From Hybos culiciformis (taxonomy: Eukaryota > Arthropoda > Insecta > Diptera > Hybotidae), in assembly GCA_964007475.1 (NCBI GenBank), contig OZ023273.1, positions 127,342,732-127,406,731 of the forward strand: a stretch of 64,000 bases of DNA, read 5' to 3'. Positions 41,220 to 53,509 of this stretch are shown in pieces (position 1 is the first letter of the stretch; every line of letters starts with the position of its first letter). The position numbers and the translations under genes are program-made. The notes under the pieces are model-generated. The model saw only the letters and a list, made by a program, of their open reading frames with translations. It made no database searches and was not told the DNA's origin.

Positions 41220-41305
41220 CTTATGCTTTCGTCGGGATTCGAACCTCGATCTTTAGCATTTCATTCAACCACTCTACCATTCGGCCACAGTATTAAAATT
41301 TTTCA
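41220..41305 (-). repeat. tRNA-like unit 1 (upstream, pol III A and B boxes)
   Basis: On the minus strand the A box TGGCCGAATGG lies at 41287-41277 and the B box GGTTCGAATCC at 41245-41235. Both fit the eukaryotic internal pol III promoter well, and the B box is canonical. The T-loop TTCGAAT is intact, but its stem needs a bulge. Between the boxes GAAATGCTAAAG vaguely recalls the anticodon loop of a serine tRNA. The unit agrees with unit 2 at about 60 of 69 positions across the core, and homology extends about 17 bases upstream of the A box. Confidence 0.7.
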
Positions 41306-41559
41306 AATATTTTAATTCAAGAATTTTTGGAATAACATTAATTCTCTTGGTACTAAAAATTATGCCTCTGGACATTAGTTTTACGATTTTATCAATTACC
41401 GGAGCAGTTTGTACTTGATATGATACCGAAAGAACTTAAATATTGTTTTTTTTATAAAAAAAAAAATGTATTTATTGTTGTTTTGTGTATAAAAATACTA
41501 GAACTTGATTTAATGCCAAAAGTCCTAAAATTAAGTACGCCTTTTTTGGCTCAGTGATG

Positions 41560-44488
41560 TTGAATTTCCAACAAATTGCATCAAATTTTTAAAAATCTTT
41601 ATAACAATTAATAATTAATAAATTTTTTAGCTTACGTTCGTATTAGTCACGATAATAGTTTTTTCTTGTTTATTTATGTTTCAGAATCTTACCTGAAAAA
41701 AAGAATAAAAATTTAAAATTATTTTTAAAATTTAAAGAATTTATTTTTATTATATAAATTTATTTTAATGAAAATATTTTAATTTAATATTTTTTTACAT
41801 ACTCAAAGAGTACAGAATACATCATTGTATAATATTCCATCTTATACTTTCAAATTATTAAAAAATACCTGATACATAATCTTACAACGCGAAATGTATC
41901 TTTAAACAAATTTTACTTTTATACCATTCTTCAAAGAAAAAAATTATTTTATTAAAAAATTAAAGTCAATAAATTTTTATGTAATACAAAGTTATTTAAT
42001 CAATTGATAAATGTTTTTCAAAATTAAATTCTTTTTTGTTCAAATAAATATTTCAAAACCTTAACAATTTATTTATATTTATATAAAATAAGAAAATTTC
42101 ACCTAACAATGTTGAAAAATATGAAAATTTCATAAAAAAAAAAAAAGAAAAAAAAAATCAATAAAAAGGATAACTATGTGTTGGGTTATTCCTTCCAATA
42201 TCGAAAAACATAGAAAAAGTAAAATAACGCAAAAAATCATTGCATTTCCGATCCGGTAATTGATTCTTCAACTTTTTAAAATTGATTTATTTTAACATAC
42301 CTATAAAACAGTGATATCATCTCTCTCTCTAGAAATTTACATATAAGATAATGTGGATTTAAATTGAATGGCCTTAATTAATCATTACAAATACGTATTA
42401 CAATATTATTCATTCATTAAGCCAATTAAAAAAAAAACCTTTTTATATTTTTCAAAGAATAAGTTCAAAGAAATCATAAATGTTATAAATCATAGTATAA
42501 AAAAAATAAAATACAAGTCGGTGCAGTATTGTGTACGGAAATAGAATAGAATTATAATGATTAAAACTTTTAATTAAATGTTGCCGAGTGCATACATACG
42601 TTTGGGCGGGCATCTTTCTATTACAAATGCAAATTATTTTCACAAAATAAGTCTTACGATATAAATAATAACGCAAGTTTTTCCAGAATGACCGAATCTT
42701 ATTTTAATTTCATCTATAACTTCGATATCCCCAATTGCTTTGGTCATTGGCAAAAAAATAAATAACAAATAATTTCACATTTTCAGAGAAATTGTTATTA
42801 TATATATGTAGCTTATTTTTTATTATATTTTTTTTCTCGAGAATATTAAATGTATATTTTTATTATCCTTTGTATCAAGATATGACTTCACTGTCTGTGC
42901 ATTTGTAAGGAGGAGCCTTTTTTTTTTTTTGCAGTTCTCTTGTACATATAATCCAGCAGAAAAAGAGACCTTGGGAAATTATTGTTAAAATTTATGATTC
43001 AACAAATTTTTTATTCAATTGAGATTTAAGTTTTTTTTTTGCTTTCTCCTGGAAAGAATATATAGATTTTAGAAGAAAAATTTGTCAGATTTCAACATCA
43101 ATGAAATTCAATGTCTTGTTTTGATATTTTATGGTTTTTTTTCTTTCTTATGATAAATAATATTTTCTTTTTGTTAATAAATAATAATAGATTAAATAAA
43201 CAGAGCGTATTTGCTCGGGCTTGAGTATAGTGGTGGTTGTTAAATAGTTATTATGTTTAACGAGTCACAAAATTATAGAAATGAAATTGTAATAATTATT
43301 AGTTATTTAGAAATGGAATAAATAAAATTAGTCCATGGATCTTAATACTTTTTTGACAAAATATTTTGTCAGGGATCGTATTTTCAAAAAGAAAAATAAA
43401 AGCCGGAAAGTTGATTTTGGTTAAATTGTGTTTTAAACTATAAACTATTTTGTATTAATTTTAATCCAAAAATTAACCATAAAGCTTAAAAATTTTTGAT
43501 CTGAAGGATTATTAAAGCTTTTGTAGGAGAATTTAAAACGTAGGAACACTGTGATATGATCGATCGTTGCAGTACTAAGTATTCTGCTCAGGTACCAGCA
43601 TAGCTTTAGTTTTCAGCCTAAAGTAAGAAAAGTTTCAAAGTGAAAGATTCAACACTGACTGTTTGCATGATAAAATACAATTTTTGGCAATAAAATAAAT
43701 AAATAAAAAAATTTTTCAATTCCAAAACTTTCGAGATTCAATATTTTTTATTAAACAATATTAAAATCCATTTTATTTTATTTTTTTTAATTCGTATAAT
43801 TTTCAAACGTCAAATTTTCAACAACCATAAAAGATAAGCATTTTAATTTCTTTTGGATAAATGTCTTAACAATATATATGTATAACAAAAAGATAAAAAA
43901 TATCGGAACATCTAACGAAATTCAATAAAAATTGTTCAAGAACATGAGAATTTTTCTTAATGATAAATTAATGCAGAAAAATGTAATGAATGAAGATCAG
44001 AAAGAAAGAAAAACGAAAAAAAAAATTGAATCTAGAGGAAATATTTTTTCGTCCCATAAAAAAAATTTTTTTTTTATTCAATTTGGTTTTCCTTCTTGCA
44101 TTTTAAAAAGAAATTCCTTTTTTTTTTTTTGCTGTTATAAAACCAACAATTTCTGGTTTTAATTTTCCCATCATCATCATCCAAAAAAGAACCAAAATTT
44201 TCGTTATCTATTTATAATTTTGCTATACGGAATATAAATTTCTATGGTTTTGCAAGACAAAAACTATTGTTTTTGGAATACTATATATTGGAATTGAATT
44301 TCTTATATTTAGTTAAATTAAAAAATAATTTGAAACTTAATAATATTTTTACAGAAAATTTTAATGACTGTACAAAATCGAAAATGGGGCTTGGTGTATT
44401 ATAAATCTCATATTCATTTTGTCTTATAGTTGCGAAGAAATATTTCCCATTATACTAATTCCAACTTTCAAAGCAGAAAACATGTATA
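41560..44488. other. AT-rich non-coding stretch
   Basis: No gene is supported. The 74-codon minus-strand frame at 42452-42676 and the 76-codon frame at 43932-44162 (+) look random. The bases around 43558-43612 are less AT-rich and include the palindromic GATCGATC, without any recognised motif. Confidence 0.75.
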
Positions 44489-44491
44489 TTA

Positions 44492-44794
44492 CCGAGTTTA
44501 CATGAAGAGTTGAAACCGGGTTTAACTACGGTTCAACAACATGTAAACGGTGGTAGAGTTAACCTGGGTTAACCTAACTCAACCCAAGAAATTCGCTCGG
44601 TTAAGTTAACTCTATCCATGTAAACGGTTAACCCGGTTAAAAATAAGCAACAGCTGTTTGTTTTGCTTCTTTTTTGTTGTTGTTTTCAAACTCAATTCAA
44701 CCACAGTTCAACCACATGCTTTTCGACTACATCGTGTAAACACTTGACCTCTTTTCAATCACATTTCGACTCAACCACTATCATGTAAACTAGG
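44492..44794. mobile_element. 303-bp MITE with TA flanks and five internal GTTTACATG-type motifs
   Basis: The left end CCGAGTTTACATGA (from 44492) matches the reverse complement of the right end, CCTAGTTTACATGA (to 44794), with one mismatch in 14. A TA dinucleotide borders each side (44490-44491 and 44795-44796), as for Tc1/mariner-type insertion. The terminal motif CATGTAAAC recurs inside: 44496-44504 (inverted), 44540-44548, 44617-44625, 44733-44741 (as CGTGTAAAC) and 44782-44790. GGTTAACC/GGTTCAAC words fill the rest, including repeated GGTTAACC around 44560-44640. There is no open frame of note. Terminal motifs repeated as subterminal arrays are typical of transposase-binding sites in non-autonomous elements. 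A 2-bp TA duplication is weak alone, so superfamily assignment is tentative. Confidence 0.8.
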
Positions 44795-44799
44795 TATAT

Positions 44800-47435
44800 G
44801 TCACAAATTAAAACACAATAATCTATTGCTCTAGTTTTTCCCCAGAAAATTTGAATTTATATGTTTTAGCTCTTCTCTTTTGCGAAATAAAAAAAAATCA
44901 TTCCTTTTTTGTCGATTTAAAAAATATTAAAGTTCTTTTTCCTTTTTGCAATACAAAAATAAAAAAAAAAAATCCCAATAGAAGAGAATCAAAAAAAAAT
45001 TATTATTATTATTCAATTCACGATTTTTCGTAGTAAAACATAAAAAAAAAAAAGTAAAGTCTAAGTATTTTCTAACAAGGATTAAAAATATTGTTGGAAA
45101 AAAAAAATAAAAAAAATAAAAGAAAATTCTTAAAAATATACATAATTTTTTTTTTTATAACTAGAAAATTTTAAAAAGAATCTTCAATAATGAAAAAAAA
45201 TTGAGAGAAAATTGGAAAACATTTTTTAATTGATTTCCTTATTTGAATTTAATTTCCTAAGAAAAATTTTGAAGTTAATTAATAATAAAGGCTCTTTAGA
45301 ATTTTTAACTGAATTGTATTTAATAAATTTCTCAATAACTCTAAAGCTCGGTTATGGATTTGTAAGTTTGACAAAGAAATAAAATTGCACCAAAATGACA
45401 TCTCTGTTTAACTAAAAAAAAAAAATTCCTTATAATTGTATAAATATTTATTCATTAATTTACGAATCGAGGATTTCTAATACCTTATTTGTTAAAAAAT
45501 GTATAAACAAAATAATTGGAACTATAATTATAAATATATTAAATAAATTGAAATTGAATTCAATTGAAAATTGTATTCGGCATTTTCTGGAATAAACATT
45601 TTTTTGTACCCGACGTTATTATAACTAATATTCAGAAAAATATTATTTGCTTTCAATATATCAACAAACATTATTCATATAAATATTTTACAAAGAATTA
45701 ATAGAAAATACAAAAATCAAGCATACAATATGTAAATGTAACTAAAATAAACAATCATGTTTTGCAATTTTAAGAAATATTTCGATATTACAAAAATGTA
45801 AATATTTTAACGATAAGTCAATATCCGATAACCTTGACTCTTATGTCAAACGAAGAATCAATTAAAAAATTATATTGTTTTCAATGAGTTTAAGAAATAT
45901 GTAGTTTTTATTCGACTCTGCATTTTTCATGTAACTATACGTAACTATTATTACATATACTTTAAATTATTCATAAGAAAATTTTTATAGAATTTATAAA
46001 TATATTTGCTTTTTAAAGAAAAAAACTTCTAGAAGAAATTTAGACGCTCAACACATTTTAGGACATTAACTTAAAACAAATTATAACTTCACAGATGACA
46101 AACAAAATATGATCTTATATAAATATTAATTCCCTCAATAAAATAAAATGATAATTATTCGCTGTACACCTATTTAATAATATTTAAAAAAGTTTATTAT
46201 TAGACATTTTAATACCTATTCTAAATTTTAACATTCCGTCATTTAAGGATCCGATATAATAGAAGAAATTACTGAAATATACACATGACTAAGAATAATA
46301 ATTCATTCATTTTATATTATACATTTTATTGTAAGTCATTAATTTTAAATTCAGCATTCAAATTCTAGACTCACTAGAGTACAATTTAAGGATAACATAG
46401 AAAATAGCATTAAATTAAATAGTATTAATTTAGAAGCTACAGATACAACTGGAAGCGATAAATATTTATTTTGTATACACAATTTTTTTTTTTTTGTATA
46501 ATATTTATATACAAAATAAAACGATTCGTTCTCAAGGAAATAACAAAGCGCCAAATGCGTATCCTGTACAAAGATACGTACATAATTGGTAATTTTACAC
46601 AATATCAATAAATGATTTCATTTTAAATATACGCATCGTTGAATAATTGCATAAAATGAAAAACAAAAATTTACAAGAAAAAAAAAAAAAAAAAACAAAT
46701 TTATATAAAGCAAATAATATTCATTCACTTGTTGGCTATTTACCAAATGGGACTCGTAAATTGTTTTGGAAAATTGAAAAACAAATTTCCTCATTTTGTA
46801 TACATATATACGTATAACTCTATCTGCTGCTGATTTTTATGTATATATGATATGTACAAATTTTTATAATATTGTTATTTTTGTATATATCCAAAATTTT
46901 ACCAAATTGATTTTTCGGGTGAAAAGAAAAATCTTTCAACTAAAAAACAAGGATCATTATACTTTTGTGTATTTACAAATTATTTTATTGATTGCATAAT
47001 AATTTTATATACACACAAAATTTTATAAATAAATAGAATAATGGAAAAATCGTTTCAGGATTTTTGAATGTTATTTCAATTTTGCAAGAATAAAAATACA
47101 AGTATATACATATAAATATTTTGGATTGCATTCAGAAGTTTCTTTATTAAGGAAAAATACATAAATACTTAAATAAATAAATATTACCTATATACGATTA
47201 TTTCGATGTTTAATCTTGAAATTAGGAAAAATTAAAAATAAAAACATTATGATTGTTGATTCAAAAAATTATTGAAAGTAAATACTTTTTGGCAAAAATT
47301 AATTAATTATAGAAAAAAAGGTGTTACAGTTAAAAAACAAACTTTGTATCTCAATGGAGTTAGAATTTGACAAATTATAATATTTATAATAAATATAATA
47401 TTTCGAATTAAAATATTGTTCTTTTTGGATTTTAG
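44800..47435. other. AT-rich non-coding stretch
   Basis: No gene is supported. It includes an 18-base A run at 46678-46695. The 85-codon minus-strand frame at 46351-46608 and the 67-codon frame at 46796-46999 (+) are not recognised as protein. Confidence 0.75.
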
Positions 47436-47602
47436 TGTAATATTCGAACTGGTTTTATCAGATAAAAATTATTAAAGACCTTCTCACCAAAAACTACTAC
47501 TACAGTTTTCGTAATCTTCAACCCAAAATTCAGATCGCCACATTCAACATAGAATGCAAAACATATATACTCCTAAATTCATATATTTATATTGGACCAT
47601 AG
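47434..47602 (+). pseudogene. Coding-like patch, unrecognised
   Basis: One plus-strand frame stays open for about 54 codons and includes NLQPKIQIATFNIECKTYI. Its DNA is richer in C than its surroundings and nearly free of homopolymers at 47480-47565. The K-I-x-I-A-T-F-N-I string loosely recalls the start of exonuclease-endonuclease-phosphatase domains found in LINE retrotransposons and in cellular enzymes. Only about nine residues support that, no downstream motif follows, and the frame closes with TAG. It could be a relic or chance. Confidence 0.15.
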
Positions 47603-47604
47603 AA

Positions 47605-50600
47605 TTAAATTTTGAAATATTGAAAATTTATTAATACTTATTGATACTTTAAATCTTCAAAACTAATGTTTATTATTTTTGTATTACTATCATTTTATGG
47701 CATACATATATACTAGTTGTATAATGAGAATGTATATACATATAAAATTGCATAATATAATATAAATAATATGATAAGTATTTTGCATGAATTATATTAT
47801 ATTATAATAAAATTTGAAAAGGAATTTAATAATTTTTAATTAAATTAAATACATATTAAGTAAATGATATTAATTATATAAGGTTTATTTAATTTCATTC
47901 AATAAATAATATGAAAAAAAAAAATTTAATATATATATATATATTTTTTATTAAGCTTTATTTCAATACTGATGGAACATAATAATTTCACTTCATATTT
48001 ATTATTATGATTAACAACAAAATAATTGAAGTAAATATTTAATTTAGATAATTGATAATTTCGACGAGTTTTTTTAATTTAATGTTTCAAATTAAATAAC
48101 ACAAAAATTATATTTAAATATAATAATAATTTAATTATTCCCTTAATTAAAATTAAATTCCAATGAAAAATTTTTTTGAAAAGCTTATGCAATTAGCGAA
48201 AAGTTTTATTAATACATAATATAAACTTTTTAACATTTTCACTATAATATACCTTTTATTAACATTTTCATATTACATGTTTTCAAATATGTTTCTTTAT
48301 TATTAAATGAAAATTTTGTTGTTAACACATAATTTTATACAATATTTATAGTTTGATAGTTAAACGTGTAGTATTCATAGGTTTGATTGTTTTTCTCATA
48401 ATAATGATAGTAAGGAAAAAGATATAATATGTTTATAGTATATATATAATGAAAATTTTCTTTTCATTCGGTCGTGGGTTTATTAAGCATATATGAAGCA
48501 AAAAAAAAAATAAAAAGGTAATATTTTATGTCATCATAATTAAAAAAGGATTTATCAAATAATAGTATTGCAAAAAAAAGAATTTTATCATCAAAAGAAA
48601 CCACAATATTAAATAAATAAATAATTATATTATCTTTATTTTAATACGGGTTATTGTTACAAGAAAAACTTTTCATATATATGGGGGAAAATTGTAAGAA
48701 GGGAAGGAAATAATAATGTGGTGTGTAGGAAAGAAAAAAGACAAAATAATTTAAATTAAAATACATATATTTTTTATATACTTCTTATATACAAAAAATT
48801 ATAATGTTGTTTCTTAGGTGTACCAAAAAATATGAAGTTTTCATATTTTTTGTTTATATTTCAAATTTAAATTTTTCCCTTTATAAGTTTTTTAACCAAC
48901 AAGGTATAGTTGTTGAAATGTTCACAATAACGATATTATTTTTGATTTGTAAGACATAATATATATTATATATATATCTCTACCTGGCAAAAATTTGTGA
49001 CAACCAATCTCTGTGTTTTTATTTCATCATTTTTATTTCAGAACATTTATCAGAAATACATTTAGAGACAATAATTATTTAGACATTTTTATTCATAGTC
49101 ACACAATTTTTTAAAGTTAAAAAAATTAATTGAAGAGAAACAAAGAAATAATTAAAGAAAAAAAAAAAAAAGTGAAAACAAAAAACAATTAATCTTAACC
49201 CAAATTAAATCTTATTTTTGACTCGGCATTTCGTTTTTGTTTTTTCTCCAATTAAATACCATCATCATATTATGTCGTATTTAAGAATAATAAAAAAAAA
49301 AAAAAAAAGAAGCAAAAGTTGAAGATTTTCCAAAAAGTTTTCCTTCATTTTTAGAAGGATTGAAGAAAAAAAAAAACAAAACACATAATTTTTCATTAAA
49401 AAATTATGATTTTTTTTTTTTTTTAATTTTGTCTGCAGATTTAGAACATTCAACATTTTTAATTTTTTCAGTTTTAAAAAAAAAAATGTATTTGCGCCAA
49501 TTACAAAATTTCACTTAATGTACTATTATTAGGTCTTCACATAACTGGTAACTAGAGCTAAGTATATAATTTAATTTAATAAATTTATTGGAGGTTCGTT
49601 TCGTTAACTCTTTTTAAATCTGTTATGAAGAGATAATTTTTTTTTAGAGTGGATATTATTATTTAACTTTTAATTTTGAGATTTGTATACAGTTTAATAT
49701 CTTAATTGAGTTGAAGAAAAATGATATTTCAATGTTCCATGTAATACTATATCGGGTTCTGGTTGTTAAATTGGGCTTAATGAAAAACCAAATCATTTTC
49801 ATTTTCGAATATTAATTTTGTAATCTTAAGGACAAAAAATAAATCATTTATAATATCTTCAATTAGATCGACATCATAAAAGCGACAATAACGATACCTA
49901 TATAGTAACTATGTATCAATAACAAGTTTTTTTTTTTAAATACTATGGTATTTCCGTGTACATAATATCATCGAGAAAGTGGAAAATAATAACAAAAAAT
50001 TAAATAACCAACATTCAATAATGTGTATATAAATATGTTTTCGATGAAAACACAAGTTAAAACAAAAATAAATCTAATAATTTTTTTTTTTTTCGAAATG
50101 TAATAAAAATATTTTTGTAATAAAATAATCTTGAGTTAATAACAAGTATTACTTATATATTTTTTTAAATTTTCTTTATTATTTTTCTTAAAGAACCACA
50201 TTGCTCTCTTGAAAGTTAAGAAAAGGCAAAAAAAAAAACAAAAAAAAAAAAATAAATAAAAATTAGATTAAGGAGATGAAAATTATAAAACAAAATATTC
50301 TTCATTAAATATAATAACACACATCGTAAAGATATTGTGTTTGAGGATAACGAGAAATTTTAATAAACATCAGCCAGAAGAATGAACATTGAGAAATAAG
50401 TACATAACTGAAATTTTTATTAAAAACAAAAAAAAAAAAAATCAAAAATGTAACGTATATACCTACTACCTACTTACATTCTCATATGTGCACATATTTG
50501 GTTTGTTTTTTTTTTAACTTTTTAATTTAAAAAGCTTGGTATAAATGAAAAATTATAAAAATTATGGGAAAATTCTGATATTAAATACTGCTACATACTT

Positions 50601-53345
50601 CCCTTTTTTATTTTAGCTTGTAATGAGGAAAATAATAAGTAAGTTGTTTTCGAGATTTTTTCTAAATAATGCACGTAACAGGGCACATTCATTCTAAAGT
50701 TATGGTTTCGATCCTTCAATAAGTTCGACTTCGAAATTTTATTTACATATAAGTACACTATAAAATTATTTAAATTTTCTAAAAAAAAAACATAAAAACA
50801 TCTATATTTAGAATAACTATTTTAATTTATATTGACAGAGAATTGAAATAATCATATTATGTTGAAATCATTTATCAAATTCACTATTAAGTAATTCAAA
50901 TTTCGCTGAACATAAGAATATGATTAATTTCATACAGAAATAAAAAAACAAAAAAAAAACATAATAATAATGACATAAAATGACATAAATAAATGACTAA
51001 AAATGAGTTTAGAGTCTACAGATGGCTAATAATTTCATTTTATAGCCTTTTAATTATATATGATGATATAAAAGAATAAAAAATATAAATGTATAAATAT
51101 TTTCTCTTCTTTTCATATCCCAATAAAGCTTGTATAAACTTTTTTTTTTCTTTTAATGAAATTTCATTATCTACATTTATAAGTTGAAATACCTTACTTT
51201 CCGCAATTCAACATTATATCATATACATATATATGTACAACATAAAATATATACTTAATACTTTTTTTTTAAGTATTATTATTAAAGCAAAATTATTTAT
51301 GATGATATACTTGAAGTATAAATAACTTAGTAAAAATTAAATGTAACAACAACCATTTATAGAATTTGAATATATGGAAATTGTACAAAAAAAAAGTTAA
51401 TTATAAAAATGTAAAAAAAAATTACAGCGCAGCGCAGAGATTGAATGATATGCGTGGCTTAGTTTTGGGTCAAAAAGGACCTATTATAGTTTTACTATAC
51501 TTATGATTATTCATTAATTATTGGCTTTCGGAAATAAAGCATTAAATTTGTTTCATATTAATGTAATCAAAACTTCATCAATAAATGTACCTCCTACCCT
51601 AACCAAACCTCGTACCCACGAAATTTCAAAATTGATTTCATTTAGCATACTGAATTTATTTATTTCCTAACAACAGAAGCATATTTTAAAATTGAATTTG
51701 AAACAAAAAAATTTCTACAAAAATCATTAAAATCAACTATTCTGATTTTTTTTTTTTGTATATATATGAAAATGCATTATTGTGCAACAGACAATTTTCC
51801 ATTTTCTTTTTCATTTAACTTTTCAGCAAATTTATAGAGAGCTTTTTTTTTATAAATATATAATTGGTTTTTTTTTTGTCGAGTGAGCAGAACACTATAA
51901 GTTTTAACAGAGAAGACATTTCTGAAGATTTACTGCAGTTACTTATGATCAACGTGAAAAAAATAATATTAAAAAAATATATATATATAAGTATATACCT
52001 ACTTATAATATATAAAAATATATAGGACATAGGTAATAGGGAACGTTAGGTATTTAAAAGAGTGATGAGATTGTAATGAAAAATATAAATAATAATGTTA
52101 TTTGCTGTTTGCACCTTTAGATACATAATGAAAATTAATGTTTATACAATTTATTATGATTAAACGAAATGTTATATCATCATTATTATACTGGTGATGA
52201 TAGGAAAACATAGACATTTAATAGTAGTTTATGGTGGTTTCATTTTTATATTTTTCGAAACTAGGAAAAAAAATAAAATATAATTAATATATTAATAAAT
52301 TTATTGCCGAATCAAATTTGTGTGTTTATGATGAAAACAAAGATGGTTTTCATATTAATTTTTATGTTGTTGTAGGTATACGTATATCTAAAACATTGAG
52401 TTAAAGGGTATCATATACATAAATATTGATTTTACCTATTAATGAAAAATGTTTTATTTTTCTGACTTTTTTAAGTTCGTTAATTTTGAGAAATAAATAT
52501 TAGTTCCGAAAATAAGCAGCAATTGAGTAGTTGAATATCGAATTGGATTTTTTTTATATTATTTGCCTATGAATGAATAATTAATTATGTATAAGATCAA
52601 GATGCAATCAAAATTCAAATTATAATCAGCTGATGGAAATATTGAAATTATATTTGTATAAAGAAAAGAAGAAAAGATGTTGAGTCGTATTAAAATTATA
52701 AAATGTTTTTTATTTCCCATAATTTGTAATTAAGTATAAAAAGTTTATTACTTACTTGAATAATATTTTTTCAACTCTGACAAATTGTTTGAGACAAATT
52801 AAATATTTATTTTAAGAATTCATAATCTAAAATTAAGATATTTTTAAAATTTTTAATTTTTCTGACTATTGATTTTAATTTTGGCCCTTTTAAAAGTTTT
52901 TTTTGGCAAGCTTACAATTTGAAAATAGAAAAAAAACATATATATAAATGTACTTACTGTGTACTCATACTACGTAGTCTGGTTAACAATTTTCTTCATG
53001 TCACTGTTTAAATGAATTTTTTTTTTTGACATTCGAATTTTAAGAACAATATTTTCTATTTATTGTTTTTTTGTAATTACTTAATTTTAAATATTTTATT
53101 TAACTCTTATAAAGAACAAAAAATATAAAATTTATGTACAGAAAAAAAGTATATGTTTCATAAATCTGTTGAGAAGATTTTTTTCAACTCTTTTTCTTCA
53201 GCAGCGAATCAAAGTGGTAAAAAATAATTCACATTCAATTGCCTTTCGAAAATGGTATTTTTGGAACTTACTTATTTTTTTATTATAACGAAAAATTTGT
53301 AAAAAAGGTTCCTTTAAATAAGAAAAATGTTAAAAGTTAAGAAAA
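47605..53345. other. AT-rich non-coding stretch
   Basis: No gene is supported in about 5.7 kb. A small patch at 51423-51480 is richer in G and C and contains a tandem CAGCG. Bases 51593-51630 are C-rich on the plus strand (CCTCCTACCCTAACC) without a recognised motif. A perfect 10-bp palindrome ACTACGTAGT occurs near 52968-52977. Confidence 0.75.
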
Positions 53346-53351
53346 CTGTAG

Positions 53352-53507
53352 AAATTTTGCAGTTTCTTAGATCACTGTAATATTATTATTTCAAGATCTG
53401 GCCCTCTGAACTACTTATGATATCGGGAAAAATTTTGCAGTTTCTTAGATCACTGTAATATTATTCTTTCAAGATCTGGCCCTCTGAACTACTTATGATA
53501 TCGGGAA
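53352..53507. repeat. 78-bp tandem duplication, two copies
   Basis: Two head-to-tail copies with a 78-bp period start at 53352 and 53430. Each begins AAATTTTGCAGTTTC and ends near TATCGGGAAA. I count a single base difference (A versus C in the TATTATT(A/C)TTTC part). The near-identity suggests a recent duplication. The content is not recognised: it is less AT-rich than the background and contains AAGATCTGGCCCTCTGAAC. Confidence 0.95.
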
Positions 53508-53509
53508 AA

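Larger units (their letters stand above)
41000..41305 (-). mobile_element. Dimeric tRNA-derived SINE-like element with A-rich tail
   Basis: Read on the minus strand, two tRNA-like units follow one another with a 127-bp offset (41305 to 41220, then 41179 to 41093). They are followed by an A-rich, T-poor tail (about 41092 to 41005). Each unit has a pol III A box and B box separated by 31 bases. Known: tRNA-derived SINEs start with such a head, and the mosquito Twin SINE carries two tRNA-related regions. Inferred: a dimeric SINE, or a tandem duplication of a monomeric one. Oddity: the spacer contains TTTT runs on the transcribed strand that should terminate pol III, so the pair may no longer transcribe as one RNA. 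No tRNA folds fully, because anticodon and acceptor stems are missing. Confidence 0.6.
40875..41556. mobile_element. Possible terminal-inverted-repeat element (CACTGAG ends) carrying the tRNA-like units
   Basis: CACTGAG followed by two bases and AAAAAA stands at 40875, and its inverted counterpart ends in CTCAGTG at 41556. Seven terminal bases match exactly and the similarity continues loosely (an A run, then C-G-T). Inside the right part two diverged copies of an ACTTGAT(A/T)T(A/G)AT(A/G)CC(A/G)AAAG segment lie about 88 bp apart (near 41413 and 41501). I find no target duplication. The two tRNA-like units and their A-rich tail sit in the left half, which would make them a nested insertion. 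The short ends leave real doubt whether this is one element. Confidence 0.35.

Noticed and set aside
41093..41305. Two functional tRNA genes
   Set aside because: The A and B boxes are present, but the anticodon and acceptor stems do not form and the T stem needs a bulge, so these are tRNA-derived repeats.
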